NCBI GenBank assembly: GCA_002483285.1
Contig: DLHP01000030.1
Coordinates: 137,261-201,260 of the forward strand
Direction of reading: 5' to 3'
Length of the DNA: 64,000 nucleotides
DNA from: Flavobacterium sp. UBA7665
GTDB taxonomy: Bacteria; Bacteroidota; Bacteroidia; Flavobacteriales; Flavobacteriaceae
Below, piece after piece: positions 9,001 through 17,403 of this stretch (within the stretch, counting starts at the first letter, position 1; every line of letters starts with the position of its first letter). The notes below the pieces were generated by a model that did not search any database, had not been told where the DNA came from, and worked only from the letters and a program-made list of their open reading frames with translations. Made by a program: the position numbers and the translations under genes.

Positions 9001-10696
9001 ATGCCAACGGCGCGACCCACGACGCCGTTTGCCCCGGAGGCGTAATGCCTGTACGCGAATTGCCCATGCCGTCAATGTATCGTCCGCGCCCACCATTTTG
9101 CGTACTACCAATCATGTATTTCGGGTTCAAGGGCAGGATGATTCCTTCCATGCCATCGGCACCATAGGCTTCAATCCAACCCGTTTCATTTTTGATGCTG
9201 GTACCATTGTCTTGCGAACCACAAATAGAAACGTCAAGATTTGATTGTGAGGTGCCCACACAATAATTTTCGCGGATGCCCATTGACAGGCCAATTTTTT
9301 CCCAGGTCTGACCATTATCGGTCGATTTGGAAAGGAAACCATCGGTACACACATAAAAAACGCCGTTGACGCAATCCAGGTAATCATTGTCTGCATGCAC
9401 ATAATTTAAGGAAGTGTTGAACCGTTCCTGGTAGGTACCCGTGCCGTTGGCATCGTTGCCCAAACTCCACCAGGTACATTGGTTGAAGGTAGCGCCCGAA
9501 TCCAGGCTTCGGTACAGGTCAACATATCCGCAGACGAACTTGGTTGTATCCAGATCGTTGGGCATCGCCTGCCACAAGGAAACACCTGCTGGCGGAGGAT
9601 TTTGAACCGTGCCATACGTGAGTCCGGCATCGGTCGATTTCCAGATGCCATTGTCGGATGAAGCAAATACACAATCTGGGCAGGTAGGGGAAACAGATAT
9701 TTTGATTTTGGCAGCGGCATTACCGGGCAAATCGACAAAACCGGTGTAGGTTACACCCAAATCGATTGATTTCAGTACTTTATTTTTATTGGCTGCAAAA
9801 AAGCCATCGTAAATGTAGATGATATTGTTGTTGGTGGGATGAAAGTCAACGTCATACACATCACCGCCTATTATTTGGCGCGTCCAGGTCATTAAGTTGT
9901 CGGCAGAGCGGTACAATCCCTGGCTCGTACCCACAAAAACCAAATTGGGAACGTTGGGATGGTATTGAATGGTGTACACCTTAAAATTAGAGCCCAAGCC
10001 ACCCAATCCCAAAGTCGTGGGGTTAAAAGCGGTCTGGGTAAATGTAGCGCCGCCGTCATCCGATTTATAAACCCCAAAAGAGGTACCGTTGCCGGCATTC
10101 CTGACATTGATGAGTACCGAATCAAAATTGAAAGGGCTGGCTGCAATGGCGTTGACTCCCGACGCGGGCAAAAAATCGGTATTGTGCGACCAAGTGGCAC
10201 CACCGTCACTGGTACGCCACAAACCGCCGCTACGCGAACCGGTATAAATTTGTTGTGCGTTGGTTTTATTGACCTCAACGAATTCCAGCCTACCCAAACC
10301 CGAAGAGTAATGGCCGGTGATATTGGTGATATCGTCTGGCCCCAACGATTTCCATCCGCTAGTTTCAAAAAGGCGCTGTTGCTTGCGGTCACGCTTGCTT
10401 TCGCTTTTAATACGCAGGTATTCCTTGTAAGGCAAATAATGGTCCACCATGCGGTTTCCCGATGGTGCGTATTTCGACTCGTTTTCAAATTTCCAACGCA
10501 AGAATGGTTTGTAACCTGTTCCCTTTCCCTTGTCCCGATCTTTAAAGTAGGCGGCGGCAGAATCGCACACCGTGTAAAAGTTTACTTTCATGTCGTACAT
10601 CATGCTTTTGTAGGCTGGGTTGGACAAAGGCTCTTTCTGGGCATGTCCCGACGAAAAAATGATAAAAAACACAAACAGGAAAGTAATTTTTTTCAT
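6035..10696 (-). CDS. Giant secreted protein: BNR/sortilin-like repeats, GEVEDY domain, P domain, dockerin-like C-terminus
   Basis: Start chosen at 10696 (MKKITFLFVFF...), which opens a signal peptide with likely cleavage after GHAQ (residue 20); the frame extends 20 codons further upstream but without a signal sequence. The product is 1553 aa. Residues about 115-765 hold repeated BNR/Asp-box type units (WRTSDGGATW, YKSDDGGATF, SKSTDNGQTW, EISSDGGLTF), implying a beta-propeller as in VPS10/sortilin-type exo-sialidase-like folds. About 875-1017 is a GEVEDY domain (motif at 1006-1011). About 1145-1295 resembles the P domain of proprotein convertases (HEWLKDVEVVLKAPNG; GNWTVFVYDDGVND). Residues about 1365-1553 form a module ending in two Ca-binding-like loops (DLNQDDVINNSD 1495-1506; DLNGDGVVDNSD 1525-1536) and terminal VRP. 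No type A or B T9SS tail is seen. Substrate unknown; adhesive or glycan-binding role is inference. Confidence 0.85.
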   Translation of the reverse strand: MKKITFLFVFFIIFSSGHAQKEPLSNPAYKSMMYDMKVNFYTVCDSAAAYFKDRDKGKGTGYKPFLRWKFENESKYAPSGNRMVDHYLPYKEYLRIKSESKRDRKQQRLFETSGWKSLGPDDITNITGHYSSGLGRLEFVEVNKTNAQQIYTGSRSGGLWRTSDGGATWSHNTDFLPASGVNAIAASPFNFDSVLINVRNAGNGTSFGVYKSDDGGATFTQTAFNPTTLGLGGLGSNFKVYTIQYHPNVPNLVFVGTSQGLYRSADNLMTWTRQIIGGDVYDVDFHPTNNNIIYIYDGFFAANKNKVLKSIDLGVTYTGFVDLPGNAAAKIKISVSPTCPDCVFASSDNGIWKSTDAGLTYGTVQNPPPAGVSLWQAMPNDLDTTKFVCGYVDLYRSLDSGATFNQCTWWSLGNDANGTGTYQERFNTSLNYVHADNDYLDCVNGVFYVCTDGFLSKSTDNGQTWEKIGLSMGIRENYCVGTSQSNLDVSICGSQDNGTSIKNETGWIEAYGADGMEGIILPLNPKYMIGSTQNGGRGRYIDGMGNSRTGITPPGQTASWVAPLAFDPNNQMTIYSFGLKVHKSPDFGTTWIDLGTPVTLGSVIETAAIAENNSNIMVVTSGSAIEISSDGGLTFSNIKNGLPTNTITDVAFDPKDDNTIIVTYDTYQNNGQKIYMTHNAGLSWQNITFNLGNMPIYCVAVDHTSDATIYAGAAVGIYKKAMNATTWTLYNPNLPNVAVEDLEINYGSNTIKAATWGRGLWEYSLANRNTYPAIVKTEITDPPTFSGPKAGWAQFVTSEIQYAGTLTSVYVSWAVNTPQFNGSNVIPMSLVSGTTWKSVTPLPDFPVGTKVFFKVSATGSNADSSETYKFMYEIKTAEFCTASGENNSGGLWMTGFSCANLNNSPTTYGAYTNYTANPIVMHKGSSYTATGTFNQSWGSNDFVVWIDYNNNTTFELSERVVLDYDTEGTGAGTFTVPANAYVGNVRMRVRLGYWGDYEEACGTTLGEVEDYIVTIHPPKPIISFTGEPIVCQNVSAQLTYTGTAVDAINWTVSNGTNTYNFSGNAINTSTFATGNYTVTINVEKYGLPFSESTANYLTVIGAPTDVNILNSNENINCGLVKTITATGGTIAGNVATVNSGLLNLALPDNSAVGVSKALVVSGLPTSAVITRINVGFNISHEWLKDVEVVLKAPNGKYIALVADQGPNAVGAYSNTIITSDNTASILATTATPITGTFRANATSASGLKGSFGTNLTSVFSDLFTVANGNWTVFVYDDGVNDLGTLVDCSIAITYTIPNAIVWSASNAGLFTDSQAQVPYVAPGNYPTTVYARPLYPNAVVTATAAVGNCTKSDAVTYTVSDCMSEVNLKLNIQGYYDTDTHTMRNVRANQGIGSSATDVDFITIELRDPATFELVASSTAMLQTNGMASATFQNVVNRSYYVVIKHKNILQTWSAGPVAIALTTPTYDFTTAAAKAFGNNMVEVENGVWSLYSGDLNQDDVINNSDSGNLFTDIENANFGYLATDLNGDGVVDNSDSTYFFNNAQNTVFTVRP

Positions 10697-10746
10697 GGCA
10701 GCGTTACTGTTAATTTGTTTTAGATTGGTTTGGGAGGAGCCATTGC

Positions 10747-10789
10747 GATAAGACACTAATTACCATTGGCATAACCAAAGTCTTATGAC
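10747..10789. repeat. Nested inverted repeat in leader of the giant secreted protein
   Basis: Outer arms ATAAGAC (10748-10754) and GTCTTAT (10782-10788) enclose a second small inverted repeat TTGG-CATAA-CCAA. It lies about 50-90 nt upstream of the start at 10696 and could be a leader structure or operator. A separate weak hairpin (AATGCA / TGCATT, about 10842-10858) after the TonB receptor stop may end that transcript. Confidence 0.4.
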
Positions 10790-10885
10790 TTAGCGAAAGG
10801 CTTTTTCGGGCGGTAATATACCGATAAATGTTAAAATAAACGCAATGCAAAATGCATTACTTAACAACCGGTAGCGGAAATTCAA

Positions 10886-13087
10886 TCAAAGGACATACTT
10901 TAAGCCCATGTAAAAATTTCTCCCGGGCGCATTGATTCCCGACGAAAAAGTGCGGTACTGTGTGTCGAGGATGTTCTCTACACCCGCAAAAACGGTTAGA
11001 CGCCGCATGGCATAGAAAGCCATTTTGAGGTTGTAGGTTTGCCAACTTGGTGTACCGTCGGCAGGTGCGTATTGCAAATTATCTTCGCCTCCGGGCGAGT
11101 AGTCCTTTGCCTTCTTTTTTCCGTTGTAAAGCATATAGAATTCTAGGTCGGCCATTTTGGATTGATAGGAAAAACCTACTTTGCCAAATATCGGTGCGAT
11201 GTGCGCCATAGGCTGTTTTTGGCTGTTGTTGTAAATACTGCCTTGGGTAAAATTGAAAGTCCCTTCAAAAAATAATGTTTTTACCAATTGGATTTTTAAC
11301 CGCGACGTATAACCCGATAAATGACCTTTCCCTTGATTTTGGTTGGCGTAAACGAGACTCGTTTGGCCTTGATATTCGATGGTAGACTGTCCGTTAAACA
11401 CAAATGGCGCGGTTGCTATCGGATCGTAAAGCCTGGTGATATATAACACATTTTCAAAAGTAAAACCAGTACCCTGAAACAAGGTGATTGCTAAATCGGC
11501 AGTGACCGTTTGCTCGGGTTTGAGGTTTTCATTGGGTACAATCATTGTCCCGGGACTCGATTCGAATATCTTAGAAAGGTCGTCTACATTAGGAACCCGA
11601 TACGCCGACGCCAGGTTAAAGGCCAGCTTAAGGTTTCTGGCAGGCTGTCCTACGATACCAAAAGCACCACTATAAGTAAAGTTGCGCTGCTCAATCGCTG
11701 TGTAGGGCAAATTGAAAAAATTGGTGGCGATGGTGCTTTTTAAATTGGCATAACCACCCCTTGCACTGAGGTTGTAGGAGAACTTGGAACTTAGGAAACG
11801 ACGCCGATACAACACGTAGGCTTCGGCCTTGAACGTACTGTTGTCTCCATCGGGATAACGCGTGTCAAGAACGGTCTGCTCGCCGGTCACGATGTTTTGC
11901 CCAAAAGCGGTCGACTTCAAATAATCGCGGTAAACATCCACGCCGTATCCTAAACTGCCTTTGCTTAGTTGGGTATCGAAGTCTGTACTCAATCCTAAAA
12001 CAGCTACTTTCTCAATTCTGGAGTTGCGTACTTCATTCCCGAAATTTCTATTGATTCGACTTTCCTCAACGCGCTGGAAACTCAAATTGACATTCATATC
12101 AGTATGGCTGAAAACCCGTTTCTTCGCGAATTTATACAAGGAAAGGAAGCGTTCCTGCGGGCCATAATTCCACTCGGCCGATCGCAAGGCTCCGCTTGAC
12201 GATTGATCGGTAAGGCGGTCGTAACGCGCAAAATCAGAAGTGGTAGAGAATTGCAGGTTCAGACTATGCCGGGTCAACTGGTTGGGCTTAAAAAACACTT
12301 TTTGGCTCAGATCGTATTGCCTGTATCCCGAAAACCGTTGAACATATTTATTGGGATTGGCCACTTGGTAGTCCTTGCCGTTTATCGTCGAAACGTAAAA
12401 CGGTCGTTCTCCAAAGAACTCGTTAGATCCATTGCGTCTTTTTCCCATCTTCAAATCGTCTAACTCGTTGTAGGAAACTGACGAAAGCGCAGCCCATTTT
12501 CCCTGCGCGATATTAAAATCAAGATGCATCGATTTGCCATTATTGACCGTATTATAATTGGACAAAAAGTTTCCCGAAAATTTTCGGTTTCCGGTTTGCG
12601 ACAACGTCTTGGCCTCTTTGGTTTGGAGGTAAACCACACCGCCCAATGCATCGCTGCCGTATACGCTCGACGATGGACCAAACAAAACATCAGCCGATTC
12701 AACCATATACCGGTCAACGGTAATGAGGTTCTGCAAGTGTCCCGACCTGAAAATAAGATTGTTCATGCGTACGCCGTCCACTGTGATTAAAACCCTGCTC
12801 GCTTCGAAACCCCTAATCACCGGACTGCCTCCCGCCTGTTGCGATTGCTGTACCGTTAATTTGCCGCTTTCACCCAATAGGTCTGCGAGGGTTTGCGGGC
12901 TTTGAAATTCAATTTGCTTTTGGGAAACGCTTTCAATCTGTTGTGCCGTATTTCTTTTTGACTGCTCGTACCGTAAATGCGTAAGGGTTACTTCGTCAAG
13001 TTTCAACATTTGCAGGGAATCGTTTGTAACTTGCGAAAAGCATGAAAATGAAAACAAAAGAGTTAGGGTTGTAAAAATGCCTTTCAT
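10886..13087 (-). CDS. TonB-dependent receptor, heme/hemoglobin-receptor type
   Basis: Outer-membrane active transporter, 733 aa from the start at 13087 (MKGIFTTLTLLFSF, signal peptide, cleavage near CFSQ); the six upstream codons are not needed. Plug domain about residues 30-160, with LDEVTL as TonB-box-like start, GGSPVIRGFEASRVLITVDG and VLFGPSSSVYGSDALGGV. No N-terminal carboxypeptidase-like extension, unlike SusC proteins. In the barrel, YRVPNVDDL followed by a glycine-containing loop and VPNENLKPEQ (about 494-522) match the FRAP and NPNL boxes of heme receptors in altered form. The C-terminus ends in an aromatic-rich final strand (FYMGLKYVL). Heme is therefore the likely ligand; no hemophore, HmuY-like or ABC importer gene is adjacent. 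Own promoter at 13128-13157; no Fur box was identified. Confidence 0.8.
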   Translation of the reverse strand: MKGIFTTLTLLFSFSCFSQVTNDSLQMLKLDEVTLTHLRYEQSKRNTAQQIESVSQKQIEFQSPQTLADLLGESGKLTVQQSQQAGGSPVIRGFEASRVLITVDGVRMNNLIFRSGHLQNLITVDRYMVESADVLFGPSSSVYGSDALGGVVYLQTKEAKTLSQTGNRKFSGNFLSNYNTVNNGKSMHLDFNIAQGKWAALSSVSYNELDDLKMGKRRNGSNEFFGERPFYVSTINGKDYQVANPNKYVQRFSGYRQYDLSQKVFFKPNQLTRHSLNLQFSTTSDFARYDRLTDQSSSGALRSAEWNYGPQERFLSLYKFAKKRVFSHTDMNVNLSFQRVEESRINRNFGNEVRNSRIEKVAVLGLSTDFDTQLSKGSLGYGVDVYRDYLKSTAFGQNIVTGEQTVLDTRYPDGDNSTFKAEAYVLYRRRFLSSKFSYNLSARGGYANLKSTIATNFFNLPYTAIEQRNFTYSGAFGIVGQPARNLKLAFNLASAYRVPNVDDLSKIFESSPGTMIVPNENLKPEQTVTADLAITLFQGTGFTFENVLYITRLYDPIATAPFVFNGQSTIEYQGQTSLVYANQNQGKGHLSGYTSRLKIQLVKTLFFEGTFNFTQGSIYNNSQKQPMAHIAPIFGKVGFSYQSKMADLEFYMLYNGKKKAKDYSPGGEDNLQYAPADGTPSWQTYNLKMAFYAMRRLTVFAGVENILDTQYRTFSSGINAPGRNFYMGLKYVL

Positions 13088-13127
13088 GTTGCTGGAACCG
13101 TACAATTAATTTGGATAAATTAAGGCC

Positions 13128-13157
13128 CAAAAGTAATATAAATCAGATAGCCGCAAA
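13128..13157 (-). promoter_or_regulatory. Promoter of the TonB-dependent receptor gene
   Basis: Minus strand TTTG (13154-13157), 18 nt, TACTTTTG (13128-13135); -7 box exact, spacing one short of the usual 19-21. Start codon about 41 nt downstream. Confidence 0.6.
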
Positions 13158-13180
13158 ATTTCAGGAAATATTTTATACGC

Positions 13181-13214
13181 AAAAAAAAAACGGCAGCTCT
13201 ATTGGCCGCCGTTC
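13181..13214 (-). terminator. Terminator of the gyrB-DUF6588 unit
   Basis: Minus strand stem AACGGCGGC / GCTGCCGTT (one mismatch) followed by a run of ten T (complement of 13181-13190), about 20 nt after the DUF6588 stop. Confidence 0.85.
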
Positions 13215-13235
13215 AATTATTCCTATTCCATTAAC

Positions 13236-14258
13236 TTAGAATTCATATTGCAAGGAGAGGTTGGTATTGGCAAACTTACCAAAAGCAAAAATACCCTGCG
13301 CATAAAAATGCCCAAATTGGTACCTGCCAGACAATTCACCCATCGAGTTGATCTTGGTCTTGCCAATTTCTGACAATCGGTTATTGACAAACGACTTTAC
13401 AGGAATCAGCAAGGCCGTCGTTCCGTTTGAACCACCTACTTCATAGGCGATATCGCTTACATTGGTGATTACGCCAGCCATCAATTCAAATCGTTTCCAT
13501 TTCTTGGAACCGTTGACCTGGAACTGGTAAGTATCTACCAAACCGATGATTTCATTAAGGCCCAACGACCCAAATTGTTCCGACTCGGAAGTCAAAAAAT
13601 CAAAAGCGATTTCTTCTTTAGAAATACCTGCAAAAATTGACAGGTAAATATTCTTGGCCTCAAGCGACTTTACATACTGGCTCAAATTGTGCTTAATACC
13701 CAAACCATATACCTGGTAATGTCCTTTTTTAAGCTTCACGTTATACGAGTATTTGGCCAATATTTCGGTACCATACCACAAACCGAGAGAAGCCTGGACA
13801 TAAGGGTAAATCACCGTTTCGGCGTCCAATCCTTCAGGTGTTTTGATGCGAACATCACCGTTCGGGACATCCGTAAACGACCCTACGACATAAACCTGGT
13901 CGTCGTTTCCAATGGCAGTAGGCACCGTCGCCGACGACGCGTTTTCTATCTCAAGGAACGCAAATTCAGAATTGTTGATTGTAAACTGGCGATTGGCTTT
14001 GGGTACAAAAAAAATGTTGGTGTGCAAACTCACATTGACATCCCACAACTGAGCCTTTTGAGGCGTCGCAATCCAACCCGAAGAGGCTTGGTAAACAGCT
14101 GCATCGGTTGCCGGTGTAATGAACTTATCAGCATACCACAAGGCATCGCTTACAAAATTGTTCAAGTCCACGACGGTCTGCGCCGATTGTGCGCGCGACT
14201 GGAAACCGGCAAACAATGCCAATCCAAAAAACAGTATTTGAAACCGCGAACTACGCAT
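13236..14258 (-). CDS. DUF6588-type outer-membrane protein
   Basis: 340-aa predicted outer-membrane beta-barrel of unknown function. It has a signal peptide (MRSSRFQILFFGLALFAGFQ, cleavage near SRAQ, about residue 24) and a body of alternating polar/hydrophobic strands ending in a C-terminal aromatic (LSLQYEF), typical of barrel proteins. I recognise the overall pattern as the DUF6588 family (MetQ-like barrel proteins of Bacteroidota), from memory. The start ATG lies inside the last codons of gyrB (ATGCGTAG, 8-nt overlap), so it is translationally coupled to gyrB and shares its transcript; the strong terminator at 13181 ends the unit. Coupling an envelope protein to gyrase has no obvious functional logic. 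Confidence 0.7.
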   Translation of the reverse strand: MRSSRFQILFFGLALFAGFQSRAQSAQTVVDLNNFVSDALWYADKFITPATDAAVYQASSGWIATPQKAQLWDVNVSLHTNIFFVPKANRQFTINNSEFAFLEIENASSATVPTAIGNDDQVYVVGSFTDVPNGDVRIKTPEGLDAETVIYPYVQASLGLWYGTEILAKYSYNVKLKKGHYQVYGLGIKHNLSQYVKSLEAKNIYLSIFAGISKEEIAFDFLTSESEQFGSLGLNEIIGLVDTYQFQVNGSKKWKRFELMAGVITNVSDIAYEVGGSNGTTALLIPVKSFVNNRLSEIGKTKINSMGELSGRYQFGHFYAQGIFAFGKFANTNLSLQYEF

Positions 14259-16191
14259 CTATGTTGGCATAGACTGCATTCTTCTCAATAAACTCCCTTC
14301 TTGGCGGAACCTCATCGCCCATAAGCATCGAGAAGATTCTGTCTGCTTCGGCCAAACTGTCGATATTGACCTGGCGCAAAGTCCTGTATGATGGGTCCAT
14401 CGTGGTTTCCCACAACTGCTCGGCGTTCATTTCTCCCAAACCTTTATAACGTTGGATCGCCGCGCTGCCACCCATTCTTTCGTTGGCTGCATCGCGCTGG
14501 TCATCGGTCCATGCGTATTCTTTTTTGTTTCCTTTTTTCACGAGGTACAATGGCGGCGCCGCAATGTAGACGTGGCCTTCCTCGATAAGTTCCTTCATGA
14601 AACGGAAGAAGAACGTTAATATTAAGGTAGCGATGTGGCTACCATCGACATCCGCATCACACATGATGATGACTTTGTGGTATCTTAATTTTTCGAGGTT
14701 CAATGCTTTGGAATCCTCTGCAGTACCAACCGTTACGCCAAGTGCCGTAAAGATATTACGGATTTCCTCGTTCTCAAAAACCTTGTGGTGCATGGCTTTT
14801 TCTACGTTGAGGATTTTTCCCCTTAATGGCAAAATCGCCTGGAAGTTACGATCGCGGCCTTGTTTGGCTGTTCCGCCCGCCGAGTCTCCCTCGACAAGGT
14901 ATACTTCGCATCTCGCCGGATCCTGTTCTGAACAATCAGACAATTTCCCAGGTAATCCGCCACCGCCCATGACGGTTTTGCGTTGCACCATTTCACGCGC
15001 TTTCTTGGCGGCATGTCTTGCCTGAGCGGCAAGGATGACTTTCTGTACGATGATTTTAGCATCGTTCGGGTTTTCCTCAAGATAATTCTCGAGCATTTCC
15101 CCAACAGCTTGCGACACCGGAGAAACCACCTCGCGGTTCCCCAATTTGGTTTTGGTTTGGCCTTCAAACTGCGGCTCCTGTACTTTCACAGAAATAATTG
15201 CGGTAAGTCCCTCACGGAAATCGTCACCGGTAATCTCAAATTTGAGTTTGTCGAGCAAGCCCGAAGCATCTGCATATTTCTTTAACGTACGCGTAAGTCC
15301 GGCGCGGAAACCCTGTAAGTGCGTTCCGCCTTCGTGCGTGTTGATATTGTTGACGTAGGAGAAAATATTCTCAGAGTAACTCGAGTTGTAAATCAAAGCG
15401 ACTTCTACCGGAATTTCGCCTTTTTCGTGCTCCATGCTGATCACGTGCGAAATAATCGGCTCGCGGTTGCCATCGAGGTAACGGATGTATTCTTTAAGCC
15501 CTTCGTCTGAATGGAAAACCTCGGTACGGTAGCTTCCGTCTTCTTCGGCTTCGCGTTTATCGGTAAAAGTAATCGTGATGCCTTTGTTCAAAAACGACAG
15601 CTCGCGCATACGGGCCGATAAGGTATCATATGAAAACTCAAGTGTTTGTGTAAAGATTTTATCGTCCGGGTAGAAGGTTTGCATCGTACCGCGTTTGGTC
15701 GTCTCACCGATTTGTTTCACCGGATACAACGATTTGCCTCTTTCATACTCCTGCTCGTAGATTTTACCATCGCGGAATACGGTCGATTTCATCCTTTCGG
15801 AAAGGGCGTTTACTACAGAAACCCCAACACCGTGGAGACCTCCTGAAACTTTATACGAATCTTTATCGAATTTACCTCCCGCACCGATTTTGGTCATAAC
15901 TACCTCAAGTGCCGAAACGCCTTCTTTTTTGTGCATGTCAACCGGGATTCCACGGCCGTTGTCTTCAACGGTTACCGATCCGTCCTCGTTGATGGTAACG
16001 CCGATGGTATCACACCAGCCGCCCATTGCCTCATCGATTGAGTTGTCTACTACCTCATAAACCAAGTGGTGCAATCCCCTAACTCCTACATCACCTATAT
16101 ACATGGATGGACGCATTCTTACGTGCTCCATTCCTTCTAATGCCTGAATACTATCTGCCGAATAACTGCTTTTCTTGTTCTCGTCGCTCAT
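14251..16191 (-). CDS. gyrB: DNA gyrase subunit B
   Basis: ATPase subunit of the type II topoisomerase that introduces negative supercoils. Start at 16191 (MSDENKKSSYSADSIQ) gives 646 aa, the usual Bacteroidota length; an upstream in-frame extension of 23 codons crosses the promoter region and is not used. GHKL ATPase: E46 and N50 in YEVVDNSIDEA, DNGRGIP (77-83), GGLHGVG (117-123). Transducer follows, then the TOPRIM domain with EGDSAGG (434-440), LPLRGKILNVEK (454-465) and metal ligands DADVD (512-516). The C-terminus carries QRYKGLGEMN near 590. No intein or insertion domain. Overlaps the downstream DUF6588 gene by 8 nt. A -7 box lies at 16232-16239. Confidence 0.97.
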   Translation of the reverse strand: MSDENKKSSYSADSIQALEGMEHVRMRPSMYIGDVGVRGLHHLVYEVVDNSIDEAMGGWCDTIGVTINEDGSVTVEDNGRGIPVDMHKKEGVSALEVVMTKIGAGGKFDKDSYKVSGGLHGVGVSVVNALSERMKSTVFRDGKIYEQEYERGKSLYPVKQIGETTKRGTMQTFYPDDKIFTQTLEFSYDTLSARMRELSFLNKGITITFTDKREAEEDGSYRTEVFHSDEGLKEYIRYLDGNREPIISHVISMEHEKGEIPVEVALIYNSSYSENIFSYVNNINTHEGGTHLQGFRAGLTRTLKKYADASGLLDKLKFEITGDDFREGLTAIISVKVQEPQFEGQTKTKLGNREVVSPVSQAVGEMLENYLEENPNDAKIIVQKVILAAQARHAAKKAREMVQRKTVMGGGGLPGKLSDCSEQDPARCEVYLVEGDSAGGTAKQGRDRNFQAILPLRGKILNVEKAMHHKVFENEEIRNIFTALGVTVGTAEDSKALNLEKLRYHKVIIMCDADVDGSHIATLILTFFFRFMKELIEEGHVYIAAPPLYLVKKGNKKEYAWTDDQRDAANERMGGSAAIQRYKGLGEMNAEQLWETTMDPSYRTLRQVNIDSLAEADRIFSMLMGDEVPPRREFIEKNAVYANIDA

Positions 16192-16231
16192 AAAAATTTT
16201 CGCTAAAAAAATAGGTTTTTTGTCTAACAGG

Positions 16232-16239
16232 CAAATATA
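16232..16239 (-). promoter_or_regulatory. -7 promoter element of gyrB
   Basis: TATATTTG on the minus strand, exact consensus, about 41 nt before the gyrB ATG. No good TTTG is present at the expected -33 position. Confidence 0.5.
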
Positions 16240-16313
16240 TAAAAACACGCCAAACATCACAGGAAAAATGCCCTGTTTACGCGTGAAGTTATTAACATTA
16301 TGTTGATGGAAAT

Positions 16314-17327
16314 TTAGCGTAAAATCGCGCCCGTTCCAAGGCGGTCGGCGTATTGGATTTGACCAAAATTAAAGGTCACGCCATCAGCAATATCACTGGC
16401 CAAAAGCAGTGCGCCATCGGCATCAAGGTAATCCAAAAGCGGTGCGATTTGTACGAGCCCTGAAATCCCTACGGTCGATTCGGTCATACAGCCCGCCATA
16501 ATCGAGACACCCCTTTTTCGGGCCGTTTCAATCATGCGCAAGGCCGGAGTGATTCCACCGCATTTCATGAGCTTGATGTTGATGCCGTCGAACAATTCAC
16601 AACACAAATTAACATCTGCTTCGCGCTGGCAGCTTTCGTCGGCGATGACAGGCAAAACGCAGTGCTGTTTGACTTTTTTCATGCCTTCGATATCATCGGC
16701 TTTCAGGGGTTGTTCGATGAATTCGACATTGAAGTTTTCGAGAATTTTGGAATAAGCGATGGTTTGGTCGGCAGTCCAGGCGGCATTGGCATCGACCCGG
16801 AACACGGCATCGGTAACCGATCTGAGTTTCTCTACAATTTCAATATCCTGTTCGGTACCGAGTTTGATTTTGTAAATGGGCCACGGCATTTCGAGGATTT
16901 TCTGCTGCATGACTTCGATTGCGTCGATTGCAATGGTATAGGAAGTCAATGGCGTGGGTGCGTTTTCATCCGAAAAGAAATGCCGAACGGTAAGTCCGCA
17001 TTTCTTCGCATAAAAATCCCAATAAGCCATATCTACGGCGCACAATGCGAAATAATCTTCGCCCGCTAGTGGTTTCAGTTGTTCCCACATTTGTTTGGGA
17101 TGCAGACCGGAGTTGAAATCTATTGCGGATTGTATCTTAGAAAGTGTCTGCGTTAAACGCTCCACGGTACTGTGGTAATATGGATTTACGGTTGCTTCGC
17201 CATAACCCAAACAATCGCCATCAGCAATCGTGACCACAACCGTCTTTTGGATAGTTACGGTGTAACGTGAAATCGTAAACGGATGCCGGAGCGGCAACTC
17301 GTAAAACCGGAAAGAAAGTTGTACCAT
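16314..17327 (-). CDS. Dipeptide epimerase, enolase superfamily (L-Ala-D/L-Glu epimerase type)
   Basis: Epimerises dipeptides, in the best-known case L-Ala-D-Glu from murein recycling to L-Ala-L-Glu; cytoplasmic. Start taken at 17327 (MVQLSFRFYELPLRHPF), giving 337 aa; the ten codons upstream are unlikely. Enolase-superfamily residues of the muconate-lactonizing subgroup are all present: the KxK pair K153/K155 (IYKIKLG), metal ligands D179 (RVDAN), E205 (FIEQP), D230 (IADES), and the second general base K252 (NIKLMKCGG). The D-x-D at 302-304 (YLDADGALLL) is the signature that binds the dipeptide amino group in this family, supporting dipeptide rather than muconate substrates. No murein peptide importer or peptidase gene is adjacent. 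Preceded by one copy of a dispersed intergenic element. Confidence 0.85.
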   Translation of the reverse strand: MVQLSFRFYELPLRHPFTISRYTVTIQKTVVVTIADGDCLGYGEATVNPYYHSTVERLTQTLSKIQSAIDFNSGLHPKQMWEQLKPLAGEDYFALCAVDMAYWDFYAKKCGLTVRHFFSDENAPTPLTSYTIAIDAIEVMQQKILEMPWPIYKIKLGTEQDIEIVEKLRSVTDAVFRVDANAAWTADQTIAYSKILENFNVEFIEQPLKADDIEGMKKVKQHCVLPVIADESCQREADVNLCCELFDGINIKLMKCGGITPALRMIETARKRGVSIMAGCMTESTVGISGLVQIAPLLDYLDADGALLLASDIADGVTFNFGQIQYADRLGTGAILR

Positions 17328-17403
17328 AAGAAAGTATTGTCCGAAAACCGTTTGCAAAATACGAATTCAAATTCGCTAACCCCTGCTCTTTAACTCGAAC
17401 TAT

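Noticed and set aside
10697..10756. 20-codon N-terminal extension of the giant secreted protein
   Set aside because: It would bury the signal peptide; MKKITFLFVFF at 10696 is a typical exported start.
16192..16260. 23-codon extension of GyrB
   Set aside because: It includes the predicted -7 box and is absent from normal-length GyrB.
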